Below are positions 1-5,891 of a stretch of DNA of 9,954 nt, piece by piece. How positions within the stretch are numbered: position 1 is the first letter of the stretch; the number at the start of each line of letters is the position of its first letter. Made by a program: the position numbers and the translations under genes. The notes beneath the pieces were generated by a model. That model saw only the letters and a program-made list of their open reading frames with translations, was not told the origin of the DNA and did no database searches. The stretch is from Desulfobacterales bacterium. GTDB taxonomy: Bacteria; Desulfobacterota; Desulfobacteria; Desulfobacterales; C00003106. The stretch is from NCBI GenBank assembly GCA_030594505.1, contig JAUVFC010000048.1, positions 1 to 9,954 of the forward strand, read 5' to 3'.

Positions 1-80
1 AATACTTGATGTATTTCGAGGATTAGAATTTGAGCCTGACGCAGAGATTGGGTAAAAGGGGACGTTTTGAAACTGGCTCA
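1..80 (-). repeat. partial copy of dispersed inverted-repeat element
   Basis: Bases 11-42 match the reverse complement of 4810-4842 almost exactly, with one substitution and one small length difference in about 32 bases. The match weakens but continues at both sides: an AATAC-like start at 1-5, and GTTTTGAAA at 64-72 where the other copy has GTTTTGCAAA. The segment therefore looks like half of the palindromic element that sits complete at 4774-4915, in opposite orientation and diverged. The rest of it would lie to the left of the window or be lost. No coding capacity is evident. Confidence 0.7.
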
Positions 81-251
81 ATCTATTAAAAATTCCAACC
101 GCATCTATTGAAGATACGCATCGTTTGGTCACTTTTTCAATATCTCAGAGGCCGGCAAATGTCAAGGAACGAAAAAGGAGAAGGAGCTTTGCTGCTAAAC
201 AGCTCTTGATTCTTGAGATTCAACTTGGTATATTTTGTGATTAAAGGTTTG
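81..251. other. non-coding spacer, no gene recognised
   Basis: No reading frame with protein-like composition is seen on either strand. The stretch is A/T-rich and holds only a possible promoter (206-234) and a purine-rich patch around 174-186. It separates the repeat at the left edge from the second repeat-like segment and the M23 peptidase gene. Confidence 0.5.
206..234 (+). promoter_or_regulatory. possible sigma-70-type promoter
   Basis: TTGATT at 206-211 and TATATT at 229-234 are separated by 17 bp, the usual spacing of a housekeeping promoter; the -10 box matches the consensus at five of six positions and the -35 box at four. It would transcribe toward the M23 peptidase gene with a leader of about 120 bases that includes the repeat-like segment 252-313. 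In A/T-rich DNA such matches arise by chance, so this is a weak call. Confidence 0.25.
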
Positions 252-313
252 ATGATCTCGTAAAAAGTCGGATTCAACGAATTTGTCATTTCGACCACAG
301 GGAGAAATCTTAT
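252..313 (+). repeat. dispersed repeat-like segment (GTCATTTCGACC type)
   Basis: This stretch contains CTCGTAAAAAGTCG (257-270) followed by GTCATTTCGACC (285-296) and GGGAGAAATCTT (300-311). From memory, this combination resembles short intergenic repeats scattered in many environmental bacterial genomes. Only one copy is present in the window, so repeat status rests on recognition and is not shown by the sequence itself. It lies in the leader of the M23 peptidase gene. Confidence 0.4.
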
Positions 314-364
314 ATTTAGATCACTTTAGGCGCTTTAAACTTTTTAAATAGGAATGAAAACACT

Positions 365-1765
365 ATGAGCAACAAGAAGAAAAAAAGTAGTTTCAGTTAT
401 GTGCCCCTGTTGATTGTCACCCTCTTGAGCCTTATCATCGTCCCGGTGTTTATCGTATTGTTTTTTCGATTTGAAAGCGAACCGCCAACGTTTCACATTA
501 CCCCGACTCTGGAGACCATCGGCGCTGATACAAACCTTTCCATCACAGTAAAAGATCAAAAAAGCGGCATCAAAAGAGTATGGGTCGCTATCCTTAAAGA
601 CCAGGAAGAGACTATCCTTTTTGACGAAACCCTATCAAAATCAAAAACCTTCTTTTTCAAAGGGAGCGAAGTTCATAAAAAAGAGATCTTACTCACTATA
701 AGACCGCACGAACTCGGTCTTACCGACGGTATTGCCAATCTGCGAATCGCGGTATGGGACTGCGCTGTCAAAGGTTTCTTTCAAGGAAACCATACGTATA
801 CCGAGCAGAAAATCAAGATAGATACACGTGCGCCATCTATTGAAGTTCTCAGCCGTTCTCACAATATGCACTGGGGCGGATCAGGCCTGGTAATTTATCG
901 AGTTTCAGAGCCGGTCTTTGAGTCCGGTGTCTGGATTGGGAACCGTTTTTTTCCGGGATATCCAGGCTATTTCAACGACAAGTGTATTTATATGGCCTTT
1001 TTGGGTCTCCCCCATGATCACGGGGGAACCAACCCATTCTTGACAGCAGTGGATTTCGGCAAAAATCGATCAAGGGCTGAATTTCACTGTTATATCAATA
1101 AAAAGAAATTTAAAAGCGATACTATTCGGCTGTCTGATAATTTTCTCAAGTGGAAAATGCCTGAATTTGAAACAGCCGGGATAAAAGAGAATGCCTCGCT
1201 CAAAGAAAAATTCCTGTATGTAAATCGAACCCTACGCCAGAGAAGTTTTAATACGTTAGTGAAGGCATGTGCAACCACCACTCCCAAGATATTGTGGAAA
1301 GGGCGTTTCCTCCGGCTTCCCCGTTCCGCACAAAAAGCCGGTTTTGCCGACCTGCGGGCCTATATATATAAAAATAAGATTATTGACAGGCAGACACACC
1401 TCGGGATAGATTTAGCTTCTACCGCATATTCCCCTGTCCCGGCTTTCAATCACGGAAAGATTGCATATGTTGATGAAATTGGAATTTACGGCAAAACTGT
1501 GATAATAGACCATGGATTTGGTCTCTTTAGCACCTATTCCCACCTGAGCCGGTTCACTGTCGCACCCGGACAGGAGGTAAAAAAGGGGGAAATAATCGGA
1601 TACACAGGCACAACCGGGCTGGCCGGAGGGGATCATCTCCATTTTGGGATAATAATCAACAATACGTTTGTAAACCCTTTGGAATGGTGGGATGCAACGT
1701 GGATTAAGAATAATATTACAGATAAAATCAGTATGGTAAATGAACGATTGGGAAGTGTCCGTTGA
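365..1765 (+). CDS. membrane-anchored M23 family metallopeptidase
   Basis: A predicted zinc endopeptidase of the LytM/M23 family, which cleaves peptide cross-links in peptidoglycan. Residues 1-10 are lysine-rich and are followed by one hydrophobic segment (about 13-34), so the protein is anchored in the inner membrane with the rest in the periplasm. Residues 40-245 are beta-rich and look like one or two Ig-like modules; residues 246-330 are a linker I do not recognise. The C-terminal M23 domain (about 335-440) is complete: HLGIDLAS gives zinc ligands H345 and D349, YSHL gives H393, and GGDHLHFG gives H424 and H426. All catalytic positions are present, so this looks like an active enzyme and not a degenerate EnvC/NlpD-type activator. 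AGGAA at 350-354 sits 10 bases before the ATG. At 466 residues it is longer than a minimal M23 enzyme because of the ectodomain. Substrate and partners cannot be told from the sequence. Confidence 0.9.
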   Translation: MSNKKKKSSFSYVPLLIVTLLSLIIVPVFIVLFFRFESEPPTFHITPTLETIGADTNLSITVKDQKSGIKRVWVAILKDQEETILFDETLSKSKTFFFKGSEVHKKEILLTIRPHELGLTDGIANLRIAVWDCAVKGFFQGNHTYTEQKIKIDTRAPSIEVLSRSHNMHWGGSGLVIYRVSEPVFESGVWIGNRFFPGYPGYFNDKCIYMAFLGLPHDHGGTNPFLTAVDFGKNRSRAEFHCYINKKKFKSDTIRLSDNFLKWKMPEFETAGIKENASLKEKFLYVNRTLRQRSFNTLVKACATTTPKILWKGRFLRLPRSAQKAGFADLRAYIYKNKIIDRQTHLGIDLASTAYSPVPAFNHGKIAYVDEIGIYGKTVIIDHGFGLFSTYSHLSRFTVAPGQEVKKGEIIGYTGTTGLAGGDHLHFGIIINNTFVNPLEWWDATWIKNNITDKISMVNERLGSVR

Positions 1766-1805
1766 TACTGACCACAGACATTTCCACAAAATCAGAAAGA
1801 AAACA

Positions 1806-3002
1806 ATGAAAAACTACAAAGTACAAAAGACATATGATGAAATAAACCGGAAGATTAAAGAAGGTAAGGCTGTGGTGGTCACGGCAGAAGAGATCATCGA
1901 TATAGTAAAAAAAAAAGGCGCTGTAAAGGCTGCCAAAGAGGTCGATGTGGTTACCACGGGGACCTTTTCGCCAATGTGTTCTTCCAGTGTCTTGATCAAC
2001 TTCGGCCATTCAGTCCCCGGCACCAAGGCATTCAAGGTCTGGTTTAATAATGTCCCGGCATACGCGGGCTTGGCAGCGGTTGACTGCTATCTTGGGGCAA
2101 CTGAACCTGTGGAAGACGACCCTCTAAACAAGGTCTATCCCGGAGAATTTAAATACGGCGGCGGACATGTAATCAACGATCTGGTGGCCGGGAAGAAACT
2201 TCGGTTGAGAGTAAAGGCCTACGGCACCGATTGTTATCCGAATCTGGGTTTTGAAAAAGATATTACTTTAAAAAGATTGCCGCAGGCAACACTGTGCAAC
2301 CCTCGCAATGCCTATCAAAACTACAACTGCGCTATAAATCTTTCCAAAAGAACTATTTATACCTATATGGGAACATTACGGCCGCGCGCCGGCAATGCTA
2401 ATTATGCCACAGCCGGGCAACTAAGCCCTCTAATAAACGATCCATACTATATGACTATAGGAATCGGAACTAAAATATTTTTAGGGGGTGGTACAGGATT
2501 TGTCTCCTGGCAGGGAACACAACACAAGCCCAACGTCAAACGAACCAAAAAGGGGGTTCCGCTTGCCCCGGCAGGGACCATATGGGTCATGGGAGATCTG
2601 AAGGACATGAAACCGGAGTGGCTGGTAGGAGTCAGTCTGCAGGGATATGGATGTTCATTGGCTGTAGGATTAGGAATTCCTATCCCCATTTTAAATGAAG
2701 AGATTGTTCAGTATACAGCCGTATCAGATGAAGAAATCTTTACCAACATTGTTGATTATGGAAATCCAAAAGGGATTTCAAAAAGTTACGGCACGGTAAG
2801 TTATGCCCGGTTGAAAAGCGGGACCATCCGGATAAATGGGAAAGATGTCCCTACAGTACCGATGTCGAGCCTTCTGAAGGCGCGTGAGATTGCAGAAGTA
2901 TTAAAGGAATGGATTCTCAATGGGGAATTTACTCTGACGGAACCACAGCAAATGCTTCCCGGTGTATCACGCCCTGATAGCGTATCACCCAAACAAGGAT
3001 AG
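1806..3002 (+). CDS. homocysteine biosynthesis protein (DUF39/HcyBio family)
   Basis: A 398-residue member of the DUF39 (HcyBio) family. In methanogens such a protein, with a ferredoxin-like partner, forms homocysteine from aspartate semialdehyde and a sulfide source, bypassing the usual acyl-homoserine routes. Family features visible are the N-terminal GTFSPMCSSS segment (C58), VDCYLGATE (C94), GTDCYP (C143), a C164/C175 pair and a glycine-rich block at 218-237. C58 and C143 are the likely counterparts of the two cysteines reported as essential in the methanogen protein. The frame is open back to an ATG at 1740, but that start overlaps the M23 gene and has no ribosome binding site; the ATG at 1806 gives the normal N-terminus and follows AGAAAG at 1795-1800. 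No CBS or ferredoxin domain is fused, and no ferredoxin partner is adjacent. A run of ten A at 1907-1916 encodes part of the KKK at residues 35-37. The protein is probably cytoplasmic. Confidence 0.88.
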   Translation: MKNYKVQKTYDEINRKIKEGKAVVVTAEEIIDIVKKKGAVKAAKEVDVVTTGTFSPMCSSSVLINFGHSVPGTKAFKVWFNNVPAYAGLAAVDCYLGATEPVEDDPLNKVYPGEFKYGGGHVINDLVAGKKLRLRVKAYGTDCYPNLGFEKDITLKRLPQATLCNPRNAYQNYNCAINLSKRTIYTYMGTLRPRAGNANYATAGQLSPLINDPYYMTIGIGTKIFLGGGTGFVSWQGTQHKPNVKRTKKGVPLAPAGTIWVMGDLKDMKPEWLVGVSLQGYGCSLAVGLGIPIPILNEEIVQYTAVSDEEIFTNIVDYGNPKGISKSYGTVSYARLKSGTIRINGKDVPTVPMSSLLKAREIAEVLKEWILNGEFTLTEPQQMLPGVSRPDSVSPKQG

Positions 3003-3049
3003 AGGTTAATTCTACCTTGAAACATTTGACCTCCCTTGAGGAATGCCGG

Positions 3050-3104
3050 GTAGCGCAGGGCTTCAGCCCTGCATTGGAATGGCAGAGCTAAAGCTCTGCG
3101 CTAC
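3050..3104. repeat. double-hairpin palindromic repeat (GTAGCGCAG type)
   Basis: Two perfect hairpins lie side by side: GCAGGGCT/AGCCCTGC at 3055-3072 and GCAGAGCT/AGCTCTGC at 3082-3099, each with an 8-bp stem and a 2-base loop. The outer 9-mers GTAGCGCAG (3050-3058) and CTGCGCTAC (3096-3104) are exact reverse complements, so the whole 55 bp can alternatively close into one long stem. This symmetry is typical of REP-like elements; similar GTAGCGCAG-type units are, from memory, common between genes in many bacteria. There is no T-run after it, so it is not a classical terminator, but it could stall or stabilise a transcript reading from the DUF39 gene toward larE. Confidence 0.85.
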
Positions 3105-3157
3105 ATACAAAACAAACCCTAACAGAGCGGAATTAGCCTTTATCCTCTTTTTAATAT

Positions 3158-3940
3158 ATGCATAAATTAAGCAACTTAAAACATCTACTGCGTGACATGG
3201 GATCGGTTTTGATCGCGTTCTCAGGAGGCGCGGACAGCTCTTTTCTCGCCAGGGTAGCATACGACACCCTTGACGATGGAGCAATGGCGGTTATCGCATC
3301 AGGGTCAATTTTCCCAGGGGAAGAGACAGAAAAAGCCCAAAGTATGGCAACAGGAATAGGGATACAATGCAAGACTGTTCCCTTTGACATGTTAAGAGAA
3401 CCTTTTTTCCGTACCAATTCTGAGAACCGGTGTTACTATTGCAAAAAACAATTGTATACGAAACTTCTGACAATCGCATCAGATGAAGGATTCTCTTGGG
3501 TTGCAGATGGAACACATGCAGGAGATCATATAAATTCAAGGCCGGGATACCGGGCGCTCCAAGCCCTTGGTATCAGCACACCTCTTCGAGCAGTAAATAT
3601 AACTAAAACGGAAATCGCAGGGATCAGCAAGTCTCTCAATCTTTCAACATGGAACAAGCCATCCGGAGCCTGTTTGGCCACGCGAATTCCATGCGGAACC
3701 CCCTTAAACAGTGAACGGCTTAGCCGGGTCGAACGGTGCGAGACATGGATAAAAAAAAGAGGCTTCACTCAAGTCCGGGTGCGGGATCACTTCCCGGAAG
3801 CAAGGATCGAGCTCGATCCGGCAGAATTCAAGATGGCTTTGTCTCCTCAAGTTAGAGAAGATATAATCAATGTGGTAAAATCTGAAGGGTTTGAAAAAAT
3901 AATGCTCGACCTTGAGGGCTACAAGAGCAAAGAAAAGTAA
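3158..3940 (+). CDS. larE: ATP-dependent sulfur transferase LarE
   Basis: A 260-residue PP-loop ATPase of the LarE family. LarE adenylates the carboxylate of a pyridinium dicarboxylate precursor and then donates sulfur, one step in making the nickel-pincer cofactor of lactate racemase and related LarA enzymes. The ATP-binding SGGADSS loop is at residues 22-28; GTHAGDHINSRPGYRA (118-133) and PSGACLATRIP (168-178) are family signatures, with C172 at the sacrificial-cysteine position. C92 and C95 form a CYYC pair; with C172 these are the three cysteines that in some LarE proteins hold a [4Fe-4S] cluster, allowing catalytic and not sacrificial sulfur transfer. Reuse of this chemistry is inferred. 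An in-frame stop at 3152-3154 rules out an earlier start; there is no clear ribosome binding site before the ATG. LarA, LarB and LarC are not in the window, so its client cofactor is uncertain. Confidence 0.92.
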   Translation: MHKLSNLKHLLRDMGSVLIAFSGGADSSFLARVAYDTLDDGAMAVIASGSIFPGEETEKAQSMATGIGIQCKTVPFDMLREPFFRTNSENRCYYCKKQLYTKLLTIASDEGFSWVADGTHAGDHINSRPGYRALQALGISTPLRAVNITKTEIAGISKSLNLSTWNKPSGACLATRIPCGTPLNSERLSRVERCETWIKKRGFTQVRVRDHFPEARIELDPAEFKMALSPQVREDIINVVKSEGFEKIMLDLEGYKSKEK

Positions 3941-3978
3941 TGACGCTGAGATTATCAAAGCAATAGAAAGGAAAGGCA

Positions 3979-4626
3979 TTGACTAAAACACAGAACTCAT
4001 CTCCGGTAGGGACTGAACTCCCCCCAAAAAACCTTTTGAGAGAATATGCGGAAGCCATCATCATTGCAGTTATTTTGGCGCTGTTTATACGGGCTTTTAT
4101 CGTACAGGCATTTAAGATTCCATCCGGATCTATGAAGTCCACTCTCCAGATTGGAGACCATATCCTTGTCAGCAAGTTTATCTATGGGATCAAGATCCCG
4201 TTCACGGACAAGACCTTAATCTCCTGTAAAGAACCAAAGCGCGGAGATATCATTGTATTTGAATTTCCGGAAAACCCCAAGAAGGACTTCATCAAACGCG
4301 TTATAGGGGTGCCGGGGGATGTTATTGAAATACTGGATAAACAGATATGGATCAACAATGAGCTTTTTGACGACGAATGCGGACTTTACTCAGATCCCCG
4401 AATCTTTCCTGAATCGGTTCGACCAAGGGATAATTTAGGCCCGATTACTGTACCTCCTCACAGCCTGTTCGTGATGGGTGACAATCGAGATCATAGTTAC
4501 GATAGTCGTTTCTGGGGTTTTGTCGATTTTTCCAAGGTAAGAGGAAAGGCGTTTATCATTTACTGGTCATGGGATAAAGAGAATTTCGGCGTACGGTGGA
4601 ACCGGCTCGGTCGTATTATTCATTAA
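3979..4626 (+). CDS. lepB: signal peptidase I
   Basis: Type I signal peptidase, which removes signal peptides from exported proteins at the outer face of the inner membrane. The 215-residue protein has one membrane segment (about 24-44) followed directly by the catalytic serine box IPSGSM (S51) and IGDHILVSKF. The general-base lysine is K106 in DFIKRVIGVPGD, and the conserved MGDNRDHSYDSRFWG box is at 166-180. Length and single-span topology fit the compact enzymes of many bacteria; the E. coli enzyme has two spans. The start is TTG, chosen because AAAGG at 3967-3971 lies seven bases upstream and the resulting N-terminus is short and hydrophilic before the membrane span. It begins 38 bases after larE and is probably transcribed with it. 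There is no clear terminator after it. Confidence 0.95.
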   Translation: MTKTQNSSPVGTELPPKNLLREYAEAIIIAVILALFIRAFIVQAFKIPSGSMKSTLQIGDHILVSKFIYGIKIPFTDKTLISCKEPKRGDIIVFEFPENPKKDFIKRVIGVPGDVIEILDKQIWINNELFDDECGLYSDPRIFPESVRPRDNLGPITVPPHSLFVMGDNRDHSYDSRFWGFVDFSKVRGKAFIIYWSWDKENFGVRWNRLGRIIH

Positions 4627-4703
4627 CGTCAACCGTTCGTTTACCCTTGACTGAGTCCTTTCCATGATGTTATTTGTATATTGATTTGTACATGATCGAT
4701 TTC

Positions 4704-4805
4704 AAAGGAGCATTTTTGATTAATATGTGTAACAAATTGCCCCTAATGGCTCATTCAGCAGCCTCTTTACCTGGAGACCTTTGCAAAACTGCCATTGTTT
4801 CGTGA
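4704..4805 (+). pseudogene. strong RBS with 29-codon ORF cut by the inserted element
   Basis: AAAGGAG at 4704-4710 is the best ribosome binding site in this intergenic region. It is followed five bases later by a TTG (4716) that opens a 29-codon frame, stopped by TGA at 4803-4805 inside the inserted element. Removing the element together with one copy of its 5-bp duplication (147 bp, a multiple of three) joins this frame without a stop to the pyrB frame. It may be the former 5' part of pyrB, a leader peptide, or a chance open frame; about 27 sense codons in a row is not rare by chance. The encoded residues match nothing I recognise. Confidence 0.3.
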
Positions 4806-4920
4806 TGCGGCGTCAGGCGACAAATTTTAATCCTCGAAATACCTAATGTATTCCTCCGGTTAAAATTTTTGCCTTCCTTGCCTGACAAAAAAATGTCGCG
4901 TTTTTCAAAGGTCTCACCTG
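4769..4920. mobile_element. MITE-like non-autonomous element with target duplication
   Basis: The element body is 4774-4915 (142 bp). Its ends are GAGACCTTTGCAAAA (4774-4788) and TTTTTCAAAGGTCTC (4901-4915), inverted repeats matching at 14 of 15 positions. Both ends are flanked by the direct repeat ACCTG (4769-4773 and 4916-4920), the expected footprint of a transposase that makes 5-bp duplications. The interior is also palindromic: GTCAGGC at 4812-4818 pairs with GCCTGAC at 4880-4886, AAATTTTAA at 4822-4830 with TTAAAATTT at 4860-4868, and the tip carries AATAC/GTATT. It encodes no protein, so it would need a transposase in trans. A related half-element lies at 1-80. It separates lepB from pyrB. 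Confidence 0.8.
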
Positions 4921-4952
4921 TTCAGGGTAGAGAGGTTTTTTTTGGACGTTAT

Positions 4953-5891
4953 ATGGAATTTGTAAAAAAAGACATTCTGAGCATTGAGGAATTAGCGCGG
5001 GAAGAAATAGAGCTTATCCTTGAGACCGCGGACTCCATGAAGGAAATATCACAACGCGATATCAAGAAAGTTCCGACGCTTCGCGGTAAAACCATTGTTC
5101 ATTTTTTTCACGAGCCAAGCACACGGACAAAGACCTCATTTGAGATTGCCGCAAAAAGGCTGAGCGCCGATACCGTCAGCATTTCAGCCTCCACAAGCAG
5201 CATAGTCAAAGGAGAAACGCTTATAGACACCGCAAAAAACCTGGAAGCAATGAATCCTGATGTTATTGTCATCCGTCACCAGGCTTCCGGGGCCCCGCAT
5301 ATGATCGCAAAAAAGGTTCGCTCCTCCGTGGTCAACGCCGGCGACGGAATGCACGCCCACCCGACTCAGGCGCTTCTCGATATGATGACTGTAAGAGAAA
5401 AAAAGGGCACGCTTTCAGGTCTCAGGGTAGCCATTATAGGTGATATCGCTCATAGTCGAGTGGCGCGTTCCAATATTGTCGGATTTACAAAAATGGGCTC
5501 GACTGTTGTTGTTGCCGGGCCGCCAACCATGATTCCCACAGGCATCGAATCCTTCGGAGTAAAGGTTACTTACTCTATTGAAGATGCGGCCAGAAAGGCT
5601 GACGTTATCATCATGCTCCGCATTCAAAAAGAACGGATGGGAGATTCCCTTTTCCCGAGCGACCGCGAATACGCGAATTTTTTCGGATTAACCCATAAGG
5701 CGGTATCAAAAGCCCAAAAAGATGTCTTGATCATGCACCCCGGCCCTATCAACAGGGGGGTTGAAATCCCACCCGAAATCGCTGACGGCCCTCACTCTGT
5801 AATCCTGGACCAGGTAGAAAACGGTGTGGCGGTGCGAATGGCCCTACTCTATCTCTTAATCGGAGGATCACGTCATGCGTCTGATGATTAG
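4953..5891 (+). CDS. pyrB: aspartate carbamoyltransferase catalytic subunit
   Basis: Catalyses carbamoyl phosphate + aspartate to N-carbamoyl-aspartate, the committed step of pyrimidine synthesis, in the cytoplasm. Visible family motifs are the carbamoyl-phosphate loop STRT (56-59), SSIVKGE (82-88), RHQ (108-110), HPTQ (136-139), GDIAHSR (163-169), MLRIQKER (221-228) and the C-terminal HPGPINRG (262-269). All key residues are present. The ATG at 4953 gives 312 residues, the normal size, and begins MEFVKKDILSIEEL as expected. The frame stays open upstream to a TTG at 4869, but those codons lie partly inside the inserted element, so that extension looks artificial. Ribosome binding is weak: AGAGAGG at 4930-4936 is 16 bases away, and only GGA at 4944-4946 is closer. 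It overlaps pyrC by 17 bp. No regulatory-subunit gene (pyrI) is visible; in organisms without PyrI, PyrB often pairs with PyrC. Confidence 0.96.
   Translation: MEFVKKDILSIEELAREEIELILETADSMKEISQRDIKKVPTLRGKTIVHFFHEPSTRTKTSFEIAAKRLSADTVSISASTSSIVKGETLIDTAKNLEAMNPDVIVIRHQASGAPHMIAKKVRSSVVNAGDGMHAHPTQALLDMMTVREKKGTLSGLRVAIIGDIAHSRVARSNIVGFTKMGSTVVVAGPPTMIPTGIESFGVKVTYSIEDAARKADVIIMLRIQKERMGDSLFPSDREYANFFGLTHKAVSKAQKDVLIMHPGPINRGVEIPPEIADGPHSVILDQVENGVAVRMALLYLLIGGSRHASDD

Noticed and set aside
1740..1805. Upstream ATG at 1740 as the start of the DUF39 gene
   Set aside because: It overlaps the end of the M23 gene, has no ribosome binding site, and adds 22 residues not expected in the family; ATG 1806 gives a normal N-terminus.
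3050..3104. Rho-independent terminator after the DUF39 gene
   Set aside because: No T-run follows either hairpin on the plus strand, and the double symmetry fits a palindromic repeat.
4772..4788. Sigma-54 promoter (TGG...TTGCA) upstream of pyrB
   Set aside because: The GG and GC pairs are eight bases apart; sigma-54 promoters need ten. The match is part of the element's terminal repeat.
4869..4952. TTG at 4869 as the start of pyrB
   Set aside because: The codon lies inside the inserted element, has no ribosome binding site, and would add 28 residues absent from the family.
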